From contig NZ_QGTG01000001.1 of NCBI RefSeq assembly GCF_003182155.1, positions 1,222,390 through 1,286,389 of the forward strand: a stretch of DNA of 64,000 nucleotides. Reading direction: 5' to 3'. A model generated the notes under the pieces. The model was given only the letters and a program-made list of their open reading frames with translations. It did no database searches and had not been told where the DNA came from. Positions 53,634-62,200 of the stretch are shown here, one piece after another. This DNA comes from Chitinophaga sp. S165 (lineage in GTDB: Bacteria > Bacteroidota > Bacteroidia > Chitinophagales > Chitinophagaceae). A program made the translations under genes and the position numbers. Every line of letters starts with the position of its first letter. Positions within the stretch are counted from its first letter, which is position 1.

Positions 53634-54467
53634 ATGCAGCGATATGTTCAACATGAGTTCCTGAAAGTCTCTCATTTCACCTGTGCAGAATGGCCACATC
53701 CCCTGCATAACCATAACCATTTTGAACTGATCTTCATTCACCAGGGAAGCGGCTCACACTGTTTGTCAGGCATGAAATACCCTTACGAAGCGAAGTCATT
53801 GTTCCTGTTGCACCCTGCGGATTATCACAGCTTTGAAATAGACGTTCCTACTACTTTTACGTTTATCAAATTCAATAGTGCTTATATTACGCAGATAGGT
53901 CATCTTCCGCCGGACCATCACTGGAACCGGCATATGGACGAACTACTGGTTTGCAGCCGCAGGCAGGAATTGCCGATACTTAAGTCAGCAGCCGATGCGG
54001 ATAAAATTGATAACCTGCTTCGCCTGCTGGTCTCAGAGTGGAAGGAAACAGCTAATAAAACCAGCGAGACTATTTTCTTCCTCCTGCAGTCTGTGATGTC
54101 TATTGTGAGGCGTAACATACACGAACAGGCCGATGCTCCTGTCAAACAACAGGAAAAGATCACGCAGATCGTCCATTACATCCATCAGCATATCTATAAT
54201 GCAGCCGATACGAGGCAAGAACACCTGGCAGCTTTATTTGGATTTTCACCAAGACATTTAGGCGCTTTTTTCCGGGAACATATGCAGGTGCCTTTGCGGG
54301 ATTATATCAATCAGTATAAACTTCATATTATCGAGAACAGGCTGAAGTATAGTTCGTTATCACTTAAAGAGATCAGTGAGGAACTGGGCTTTACTGATCT
54401 TAGCCATTTCAATAAATTCTTCAAGGCACATCACAAGATAAATCCATCACAATACCGGGAGAAATAA
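53634..54467 (+). CDS. AraC family transcriptional regulator
   Basis: I start at the ATG at 53634 (MQRYVQHEFLKVSHF), because the longer frame reads into the divergent promoter region. The 277-residue protein has a cupin-type sensor part ('HPLHNHNHFELIFIHQGSG', with metal- or sugar-binding His) and two helix-turn-helix motifs near the end ('HLAALFGFSPRHLGAFFREHM' and 'ISEELGFTDLSHFNKFFKAHHKINPSQYR'-like). It is divergent to the PRISE-like reductase and is its probable regulator. Confidence 0.9.
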   Translation: MQRYVQHEFLKVSHFTCAEWPHPLHNHNHFELIFIHQGSGSHCLSGMKYPYEAKSLFLLHPADYHSFEIDVPTTFTFIKFNSAYITQIGHLPPDHHWNRHMDELLVCSRRQELPILKSAADADKIDNLLRLLVSEWKETANKTSETIFFLLQSVMSIVRRNIHEQADAPVKQQEKITQIVHYIHQHIYNAADTRQEHLAALFGFSPRHLGAFFREHMQVPLRDYINQYKLHIIENRLKYSSLSLKEISEELGFTDLSHFNKFFKAHHKINPSQYREK

Positions 54468-54472
54468 GAGTC

Positions 54473-54503
54473 TTTGTTTATGCATATAAAAATATTATAT
54501 TTG
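54473..54503 (+). promoter_or_regulatory. Bacteroidota housekeeping promoter
   Basis: TTTG (54473-54476), a 19-base spacer, then TATATTTG (54496-54503) match the Bacteroidota sigma factor consensus (TTTG, about 19 bases, TAnnTTTG) exactly. Transcription should start near 54510, about 60 bases before the next gene. Confidence 0.75.
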
Positions 54504-54568
54504 TATAACAAGTGTTCGTACCTATGAATGCATGGCGTAACAACGCCGGCTGACTATCCTAAATTCCG

Positions 54569-55273
54569 ATGTATCCTATGAAACGATTTAATCTCTTTGG
54601 TAAAAAGCCGGTAGCAGACAATCTGCCCGCAAGTCTAGCCCAGCCAAGCAACGACAGGAACTTTGTGGACGATCTCGTAAATTATTTCAGTTCTAAGCAG
54701 GAAATCACCGCTGCCTATTTCGGCTTCGGTTATAACACAATTGATAAGCAGTATCAACTATTCCTTGCCATAGACCATGATATCAAAGCGGATTCTGTTT
54801 CACAAATGACCTGGTCACTCAAATCGCTGCACATGAAAGACACGCACATAGAATATGCGTCTCCTGTTCAGAGTAGCGATATGCTGGAATACATCAGTCA
54901 GCATAATCCGCCGTTCTATCACAGAGATGCACCGGCTTTATTACATCAGAAAATAATGAAGCAGTGGTTCAATGTAAAAAAATACAAGCAGGAACTGATT
55001 GATACGCTGAAGGAGTCTAAAGTATACACGCTGGCAAATCAGCCGGAGAAGCTGAGTGATCGCATTGGCTTCGCAACTTTCGTCAAACCCAATGGTGAAT
55101 TTGTTCCGTTGTTCAGCAGGCAGGATATGATCTCAAGAAGCGGCATGACTGAAATACCGATGGGAATGGCCGCTGTAGAAATGCCTTTTGAGATCATTTT
55201 AAAGATATTAGGTAATGACCAGTTCTTTGTACTGAACCCTGGTACTCCGTTTGAAGTGGAACTGCGTGCCTAA
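54569..55273 (+). CDS. SseB-like domain protein
   Basis: The 234-residue protein has a C-terminal SseB-type domain (about 165-234): 'GFATFVKPNGEFVPLFSRQDMISRSGM', then 'MPFEIILKILGNDQFFVLNPGTPFEVEL'. The N-terminal half (about 30-160) may be a second related domain. SseB is named for a serine-sensitivity phenotype in E. coli; the biochemical role is open. In many genomes SseB-like proteins are found with polymorphic toxin immunity genes. A strong promoter lies upstream, and a second hypothetical gene follows 84 bases later. The start could be either Met (residue 1 or 4). Confidence 0.7.
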   Translation: MYPMKRFNLFGKKPVADNLPASLAQPSNDRNFVDDLVNYFSSKQEITAAYFGFGYNTIDKQYQLFLAIDHDIKADSVSQMTWSLKSLHMKDTHIEYASPVQSSDMLEYISQHNPPFYHRDAPALLHQKIMKQWFNVKKYKQELIDTLKESKVYTLANQPEKLSDRIGFATFVKPNGEFVPLFSRQDMISRSGMTEIPMGMAAVEMPFEIILKILGNDQFFVLNPGTPFEVELRA

Positions 55274-55357
55274 AAATGCTATCTTGCAGCCGCTGCCTAC
55301 CTTCCTGTTTTAATTTAATAGAGCGGGAAGCACGTAAAAACAGCAGCGACACGACGC

Positions 55358-55966
55358 ATGATAGAAAATCTGGAAGAACTGCTTTCCGAACTAAAACCAA
55401 ATGACATCTCCAGGTTCAGCCTGGCGAGTGCAGAGACACTGTGGTTAACCTTAAGGAACACATACGCAAAAGAATTCAACGGCAATACAGATATCACTTC
55501 GGATATTTTCGACAAAGCCTGGCTGCTGGTAGCTGGTCAGCTCAAGGATACAACTGTCGAACAGCTGGAAACTGCAGCCAAAGATCAGATCCCCGATCTG
55601 GACAATTTCATGGACATCTTTGAATCAGCCTGGCGTACAGCCCTTGCATCTTCAGCACAGAATGCAGCTACAGGTGTGTGGCTGGCCATCTGCGGACTAG
55701 CCATAGAACCGCTGGGAGCGGCGCTTGACACTGTTGATATCACGGCAAGCACACTTGACATCCTGATCAGCACACAGTATAGCATCCAACATGGTAATGA
55801 AGCATTCCCAACTGAGGAGGATATAGAAGGACACCCTTTATATCAGGGTGAAATGCGCAGACAAAGGGATGCTATCTACGCGTTAAAGAATGGTAAGACG
55901 GCCGATTTCAGGTCTGAGTTTGTAACACTCCTGAACCTTGAATCACTGGGGCTTCCCGAGGAATAG
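55358..55966 (+). CDS. Hypothetical protein
   Basis: The 202-residue, acidic, mostly helical protein has no signal peptide. One Ala/Gly-rich hydrophobic stretch lies at about 100-128 ('AATGVWLAICGLAIEPLGAA'), not long enough to be a sure membrane helix. It is preceded by the SseB-like gene and ended by a clear terminator, so the two probably form one operon. I do not recognise a family. Confidence 0.6.
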   Translation: MIENLEELLSELKPNDISRFSLASAETLWLTLRNTYAKEFNGNTDITSDIFDKAWLLVAGQLKDTTVEQLETAAKDQIPDLDNFMDIFESAWRTALASSAQNAATGVWLAICGLAIEPLGAALDTVDITASTLDILISTQYSIQHGNEAFPTEEDIEGHPLYQGEMRRQRDAIYALKNGKTADFRSEFVTLLNLESLGLPEE

Positions 55967-55976
55967 ATCTAAATTG

Positions 55977-56013
55977 GAATACCCTTTCCCATCGCCGGGA
56001 AAAGGTATTCTTC
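55977..56013 (+). terminator. Bidirectional terminator
   Basis: GAATACCCTTTCCC (55977-55990) pairs with GGGAAAAGGTATTC (55997-56010), with one mismatch, and is followed by TTCTG. It lies between convergent genes. Confidence 0.7.
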
Positions 56014-56040
56014 TGTTCACGTCCTACCAGATCCCCATGA

Positions 56041-56916
56041 TTATGCAGGAAAGATCTGTGGCAAAATGCTCACGTTGAAATCAACGATATCTTTAGTGGC
56101 CTGATTAATAGCTGCAAATTTTTCTTCCATTGGTCCACCGCCAACGATAGTCCAGATAGGTCTTTCACCTTTAGGTTGCTCAACCAGTTTCAACATCGCA
56201 TCAGCTACCTGCTGTGGATCACCACTTTCAGGAGTTGGTACAAAATACTGCAGCAACGCACGTTTGAAGTCCAATGTATCTGCACCGTATTTTGCTTCTA
56301 CTGCTTCATTTTTTCCGATCATGCCTTTGCTGGTCATATCAGTCGTCTGGAAAGCTCCCGGCTGAATAATTGCCACATCAATACCTGAAGATCTCAGTTC
56401 ATAATGGTACCCTACAGATGCTGCATCAACTGCCGCTTTTGAACCGTTATAGGTACTCAGACTTGGGATATGGTTCCTGGACTGTACACTGGTTACATTG
56501 ATGATCAATCCTTCTTTCTGCGCGTGCATATATGGCAATACGGCCTTCATGGTACGTTCGGGTCCGAGTGTGTTCACCTGGAACATCTGTTCTGTCTGTT
56601 CCATTGACAGTGCTTCACCCAGTCCATAATAAGTAACGCCGGCATTATTGATCAAAACATCAATCCTCCCATTTGATTTCTTAGCTATTTCGGCAACTGC
56701 GCTGTTAACAGAAGCTGTGCTGGTTACATCCAGTTCTACTACTTCTATGTTCACCTTCTGTACCTGGGCCCACTCTTTTAGTTCCTTTGCCACTCCAGCG
56801 TTAGCTCCATTTACGTTACGCATGGTTGCGTATACGGTATGTCCTTTTAATGCAAGGGTTTTAGCCGCTTTCAATCCGAATCCGCTGGCGCTTCCTGTTA
56901 AAATGATCTGTTTCAT
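56041..56916 (-). CDS. SDR family oxidoreductase under TetR control
   Basis: The 291-residue protein is a classical SDR: TGSASGFG (residues 7-14), 'NNAGVTYYG', 'INVTSVQS' and the catalytic Tyr and Lys in 'STYNGSKAAVDAASVGYHYEL'. 'ATMRN' after the second strand suggests NADP(H). The TetR gene lies directly upstream on the same strand, and two operator-like palindromes stand between them (56965-56984 and 57029-57048). The enzyme is therefore probably induced by the compound the TetR senses, perhaps as a detoxifying reductase. Confidence 0.9.
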   Translation of the reverse strand: MKQIILTGSASGFGLKAAKTLALKGHTVYATMRNVNGANAGVAKELKEWAQVQKVNIEVVELDVTSTASVNSAVAEIAKKSNGRIDVLINNAGVTYYGLGEALSMEQTEQMFQVNTLGPERTMKAVLPYMHAQKEGLIINVTSVQSRNHIPSLSTYNGSKAAVDAASVGYHYELRSSGIDVAIIQPGAFQTTDMTSKGMIGKNEAVEAKYGADTLDFKRALLQYFVPTPESGDPQQVADAMLKLVEQPKGERPIWTIVGGGPMEEKFAAINQATKDIVDFNVSILPQIFPA

Positions 56917-56964
56917 TGTTTGTTAATTGTGAGTTTTAATATTCGATTTATCTGGCAATTCATT

Positions 56965-56984
56965 TACCTACATACAGGTAGGAA
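56965..56984 (-). promoter_or_regulatory. TetR operator 1, upstream of the SDR gene
   Basis: TACCTAC-ATACAG-GTAGGAA lies 49 bases before the SDR start. It matches the palindrome TACCTAC-N6-GTAGGTA found at two other places around the TetR gene. Confidence 0.75.
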
Positions 56985-57028
56985 ATATGGATAAAAAAAT
57001 TTGTATCTGCTAAGTGTCTCCCTAAAGC

Positions 57029-57048
57029 TACCTACATGCAGATAGGTA
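57029..57048 (-). promoter_or_regulatory. TetR operator 2, between TetR and SDR
   Basis: TACCTAC-ATGCAG-ATAGGTA, one mismatch from the palindrome, lies 22 bases after the TetR stop and 113 bases before the SDR start. Confidence 0.75.
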
Positions 57049-57069
57049 TTGTCTTCAAAAAAAATCCTC

Positions 57070-57639
57070 TTACGAAGATTTAACAGTCTGTCTGAGTGAT
57101 TGTATAGTACGGTCGAAGGCTGGCTTCCCTCCCGTACGGCCTACCAGCAAAGCGCCGGGCATCATTGCCATCCAAACGTTTGCCATATCTTCAGCAGGTT
57201 GCTTAAAGGAAAATTCCCCTGATTCCTGGCCCTCCTTTAAAGTAGCAACCAACCAGGATGTTACCAGCTCGGCATATTGAGAGGCTGCCAGCTGCATCCG
57301 TTCCGTGATCTCATTATAAGAAGAGCTGAATGTACTGATCACGCAAAGCTTTCTGCCCTCTTTGAAGTAATATTCATAATTGGCTATTAAAGCCTCCAGC
57401 TTGTCCATCGCCTTTGCCTTCTTCACCTTTTGGGTCATGTAAATGAAGTCCTGACGGTCCTTTTCTATTACAGCCAGTCCGAGATCTTCTTTGGATGGGT
57501 AATAATGGTGAATGGAAGCATTTTTGATGTTCAGCTCCAAAGCGATCTGCTTATAGTTAAAAGAATGGTAACCAATCTTTTGCATATAATCCCTGCCGAG
57601 TTCCACTATCCTGTCTTTGGTATTTTGTGCTGTATTCAT
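57070..57639 (-). CDS. TetR/AcrR family transcriptional regulator
   Basis: The 189-residue protein has the TetR DNA-binding helix-turn-helix at about 8-52: 'DRIVELGRDYMQKIGYHSFNYKQIA' and 'LNIKNASIHHYYPSKEDLGLAVI', ending in the typical 'HHYYPSK'-type anchor. The C-terminal ligand domain is helical. It represses from palindromes TACCTAC-N6-GTAGGTA. One of these overlaps its own promoter (57669-57688) and two lie before the SDR gene downstream, so both genes are likely induced together. Confidence 0.92.
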   Translation of the reverse strand: MNTAQNTKDRIVELGRDYMQKIGYHSFNYKQIALELNIKNASIHHYYPSKEDLGLAVIEKDRQDFIYMTQKVKKAKAMDKLEALIANYEYYFKEGRKLCVISTFSSSYNEITERMQLAASQYAELVTSWLVATLKEGQESGEFSFKQPAEDMANVWMAMMPGALLVGRTGGKPAFDRTIQSLRQTVKSS

Positions 57640-57662
57640 CCTAAAGTTTGGCTTTGATGAAA

Positions 57663-57694
57663 CAAAGATACCTACTTACAAGTAGGTATCCAAA
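57663..57694 (-). promoter_or_regulatory. TetR gene promoter with embedded operator 3
   Basis: Read on the minus strand, TTTG (57691-57694), a 20-base spacer and TATCTTTG (57663-57670) form a near-ideal Bacteroidota promoter. The palindrome TACCTAC-TTACAA-GTAGGTA (57669-57688) fills the spacer and enters the -7 box, so a bound TetR would directly exclude RNA polymerase. Confidence 0.8.
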
Positions 57695-57695
57695 T

Positions 57696-58010
57696 TTATT
57701 TTTTAGTTTTTCCGATACCGAGGTGAATCAAAATTTTGTACTCCAAGCTCCAAACTTTTTCTAAGGGATTAAAAAGCTTGTAATTACTTGGCCTACTATG
57801 AAAAAAAACGCACAATGTTGGCAGAGCAATAATTGCATTCCAATCAGCAAAAACCGCCCTATGTTTTTCTCTTCTCCATATAAATATCAACTATTATTCC
57901 CAGTGAATAATAAACTCCGGCCAACAAAGAAGGATTATGAAAAAACTGCTCAATATACTACGTATATTACTATTGTTATTGATGATTCCAAATCGATTCA
58001 CCAAAAGATA
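57696..58010 (-). pseudogene. Relic of the small membrane immunity gene
   Basis: On the minus strand this is a decayed copy of the 5510-5824 gene. The bases correspond over nearly the full length (KQATFSL at the start, a middle region with a shift, then 'ADWNAIIALPTLCVFF'). The frame is broken by several indels. It follows the relic of the same tip, as in the intact copy at the other end of the window. Confidence 0.75.
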
Positions 58011-58029
58011 TTTTAAACCAATGATCATA

Positions 58030-58590
58030 AAAACATACAATGAAAATGTAGCTTGCTTCTTTATTTGCATTTTTTAATTAAATGCTTTCTCGGTCAAACA
58101 TTTTCAGCATCAGAGAGGCTATACAGTCTATTGTCTTTCTCAACTTTGATAAAACCGACCTGTCCTTCATCGGAAAAGCGTCACTATTTCTTGTCGCATT
58201 ACCTGCTTTACTCGAAGCCTCAACCATCCTGCCTACGAAATCAAAGGCACTGTGACTTAAGACAAAGGACTGCACCAAGGAGGTTAATACATCCATTGTC
58301 GTTGGTCCGTCAAGAACCTGGTGCAGATTTATACTCCTCTAATCTCCACATCGTTGAAATTAGAAGCAATTTTACTGTCTGAAACTGTTCCAACGGCTCT
58401 ATCATTCCGAACGCATAACTAAAAGGCCAATGCCTCCAACTTCTCCACAACAAGATCACCTATATGCCATCTTCCTAACTTCTGATCATACATTCCCGCA
58501 TCATAATCATACAATTTCAACCCCCGAACATCGGCTAATTATTATCCTGCAATTCCTGTTCGCTATACTTTGCTCGATTCACTTACCAGG
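58030..58590 (-). pseudogene. Relic of an RHS core end with orphan toxin tip
   Basis: The minus strand carries RHS core pieces in two frames (KYSEQELQDNN, then 'GLKLYDYDAGMYDQKLGRWH') and then the same tip as at 4.5-5.5 kb ('MDVLTSLVQSF...HSAFDFVGRMVEASSKAGNAT'). The stretch that should join core to tip is largely deleted (about 250 bases). Stops and frameshifts abound. It lies 378 bases downstream of the living immunity gene and in the same orientation as the intact RHS gene, as expected of a displaced older tip. Confidence 0.8.
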
Positions 58591-58633
58591 AACGCCCATC
58601 ATCAAATCTTTCAATTATGCTCTGGATCATTAG

Positions 58634-58837
58634 CCACATCTAAAAGCATTATCCGAAAACGGATATGTCGATCCAGATAGCAACGGCACAGGGACAATGA
58701 TCCAACTCTTACAATCTTTCACTAGAACTAAATATTCGCAGGTAATGATCATCGAGCAGATAGAGGATAAACCCGGATTTTGGGCCGAAAGCTGGAACTA
58801 CGAGAGAGATAGCATAACTGACAAACAAATCAAATAG
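58634..58837 (+). pseudogene. Startless ORF fragment on the plus strand
   Basis: After a stop at 58631-58633 the plus strand is open for 67 codons ('HLKALSENGYVDPDSNGTG', 'QVMIIEQIEDKPGFWAES') to the TAG at 58835-58837. It reads like the natural end of a soluble protein, but the first Met is at 58697, without a good ribosome site. It is opposite to its neighbours and wedged between the relic tip and the living immunity gene, so it is probably debris of a former insertion. No family recognised. Confidence 0.4.
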
Positions 58838-58967
58838 TTTGTCTATCAATTATGCTTTTCACTTTGCATTATTTGTGCAGAATCAAATTTTGATTAATTC
58901 GAGATACATGCATCTTTTTTCACCTTTATATTAAGCTTAATGAAAATGTTTCCAATTATAAGGCTTT

Positions 58968-59243
58968 TTACATTTCCGATGTCTTAACCACATTGACCAT
59001 AAAATAACCAGATTTAATTCTCAAACAAAAGAACCAAACATTTTCAATCCCCTCCACCTTCGTTGGATTTTCAGCCTCAATCTCCGTTTGTAATTCCAAC
59101 TTTCCTTTCTCCCCTAAAAACTTTATTTCAGCAGGGTTCAGTTCTTTACTCCACAAAACCATCGCTGCACTCACATTAGCCGCTTTTACTTGGCTAATAT
59201 ATGTTCCTCCCCTAAATTCCGCAATAAATGTATATGTCTTCAT
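58968..59243 (-). CDS. Putative immunity protein of the RHS tip
   Basis: The 91-residue soluble protein (MKTYTFIAEFRGGTYISQ) begins 11 bases after the RHS stop codon on the same strand, the usual place of an immunity gene. It is a compact alpha/beta protein with no signal peptide, so it would act in the cytoplasm against a cytoplasm-targeted toxin, such as a nuclease. No catalytic motif is seen. The toxin/immunity relation is inferred from position and size. Confidence 0.7.
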   Translation of the reverse strand: MKTYTFIAEFRGGTYISQVKAANVSAAMVLWSKELNPAEIKFLGEKGKLELQTEIEAENPTKVEGIENVWFFCLRIKSGYFMVNVVKTSEM

Positions 59244-59254
59244 ACGTTGATTTA

Positions 59255-62200
59255 CTAATTACTACCTTTTGCCTTCTTACTATGGTTTTCTCCGGTATTG
59301 TCCATCTTCTTCTTTTCATGATCTACGCTCCTCTTTAACTTCTCTAGCGCTGCTTTATCTTCTTTCGTCTTATTGGGTTTGCTTTTTAACGCATCGTATT
59401 CTTTTTTCACTTTCTCATATCTTTCTTTTGCCGAATCTCTAGCTTTTTGATTTGCGTGTTGCCCGTTCTTACCACCACCATGTCGCTCTGGTACTGTTAT
59501 GGATTCTATTTTCCCTAATAGTTCCGCCGCTCCTGGTGCTACTGTAGGTTTAGCTTTCATATCTAAAGCCTTCTCCGGAGCTTTCACTGAAATTGCGGTT
59601 TCATCTTTGGCAACCGGTGCACCTGCTTTTTCGTTAGGTCTAGTGACATCACTCGCCGTCACTTTTGATAATAAATTCACCACTGCCACTGTGGTTGCAG
59701 CTGCTCGATAAACTCTATAAACTTCATACCCTTCAATAGCAAGCTCCAGTCCGTAAATAATGATAGGTATTACGATAGGAAATTTACCATCTGGATCTCC
59801 ATATTTCGCAGGATTATTGAATGCAAAATGGTATGGTGTTAAATTTTCCTGATCTGTCTCTATAAGAGGGTCCATTTGGAGAAATCTACCCATCTGTTCA
59901 TCATAAGTCCTTGCATTAAAATCATATAACTCCAGGCCTGAACCATCATTAAACTCTTTCGATTGTAGTTCATTTCCATTGTATTTCCTCCTATTTGCTG
60001 AATAACTTGTCCCCTTTAACGTACTTGAAGATATCCCCGCCATCGTCAACCCAAACGGATAATAATGCGTCTCCTCCAACAACGGTCCACTACTCACTCC
60101 CAAAACAACATTATCAAAGAACACATCCTGCTGGCTTTCATTACTAGTATAAACATACAAAAATCCGCTCTTCTCCACCGCCATTTTCTCCATTCCAAGT
60201 GTCTGCAACTCATCTGGGCTTTCCTTCACCTGCCTTACACCACTATTATTCTCCACTAATTTAAAATCATCATCGAATAAAACAAAGTTTAAATAAGCTT
60301 TCGGACGACCAGATTGACCATTTTCACGGTTCTTCTCCTTCAATCGTTGGTAATCATTATTATAAAAGTCCGCACTAAAAGGCGTATTGTTAGAAACAGC
60401 CTGTGAAGCGTGTGAGCCATTTTCGCTTACGTTACCGCCAAAAGCCTGCACCAACCCTGCCACAATATCCTCTACTGGCGCTTTCTGACTATTATCGGTC
60501 GGGCCTTGCGATTTATAGAACGCTCTTGCTTTTATCTGCACGGTATCTCCTGCCATTACTCTCAGCACCAGCGAAGGACCGATCTTCTTCCCTCCTGACT
60601 TTGCATTCAGCTTCGCCACAGACTTATTTGTTTCTGTAGTCTTATCTTCCGGATAACCGGACGGTTTCTCTGATCGCGTTTCTTCTATATTACTAAATAA
60701 TGCAACTTCTTTAGCCGCCGTTTCTGTCTCCATAGTAGCCGCATACATCGTAAAATCAGTTTGATCGGTCAGTACTGTTCTGACATTTCCAAGATGATCC
60801 TTCTCAAAATAGTCATAAGCATAACGAATAGAATCCCCTGTTTTATAAATAGGACGAATACGTCCTTCCTCATGACCTATCAATTCCAGGCTATCCTGTT
60901 TGTATACAAACCCGCCGATATAGTCAGTTACTGTCGTCTTCGGAGTGCTGCCTGTATTGTCCACAACGGTCTTACTCAGCTTATTCCCTACAGCATCATA
61001 CTGGTAAGTGATCGTGCCTTTACCGGTAATAGTAATCTGAGTGGGCAGATTTAAATGATTATAGCTGATTGATGCAATTTTCTTATTCAGATCTGCGATC
61101 ATGTTTCCATTCAAGTCGTAAGAATAATCATCTACCGCCGTATTACCATCTATAAAGTCACCCAGCATTGCCGATCTGGTAATGGACGAATCTATATCAC
61201 GTACACCTCTCAATCTGTTGCTAATATCATTTGATGCATAAGTATATGTGAGGCTGTCTATCGTTTTACTCGTCGTGCCAACCATACCTTTCTGCAACAT
61301 AGTCTTAATATTCCCATTAGCATCGTAACTGAGATTGCTGACAGAAAAGTTCTTTTTGTCCTGTGCCCAGCTGCCTCCATTTTTCTGTGTAAAGTAAGCC
61401 CCTGTCAGACGATTGGCCTTATCATAATTATAACCATATGCCCAGGCACTATCCGCACGCGTCTTCCACCTAACACCGGATATATTACCATTGTATTGAC
61501 TGGAATCAAACCCATAGTCATAACTCAACTCCTGTCCGAACCAGTTAGACGTACTCGCACCACTGTTTACAAAATTTCTATTTATCCCCTGCATCCAGCC
61601 ACGAATGTTATATGTGTAGTTCAGGCTGTCGATCACACTTCCTGAACTGCCTACTCCGAGACGCTTCTGCTTTAATTGCCCTAATTCATCATAACTGCTT
61701 GCTGCTATCAGTTTCTCTTGGCCGACATTGTCGTTTAGTCGCTTCCTGATCGTAAGCAATCTGCCTCCATTATCGTAGGTCATACTTGTGAGCAGGGTAC
61801 TTTGTGGTGTAATACTTTTTGGGTTCTGATGACGAAGATAGGATGATAACACAGCGCCTTTAAAGTTATAAAGCGTTGTTACCATATCCTTCCCACCAAC
61901 ATTGTTCTCGCTCACTATCTGTATAGGCCTGCCCTTGTCGTTATAATACGTTGTTGTTGTAAGCCATTTATCGGTACCAAGAACCCTTACCTTACTACCC
62001 GTAACAAGGCCTTCCGTCATACCGCTAACTGGCAGCTTCTCTGGATATAGAGTATCAGCTGCTACCAGTTTAGCCGTGTCTGTACCAACAAAAGCCAATT
62101 TTCCGGTGTAGTTGTAGTCGTCGTAAAAGGTATATGTAAGTGGCGTTAAGTCCGATGCGGGTATGTTAGGAAGCGGGTTCGTAGCAGTAATAATTGTCGT

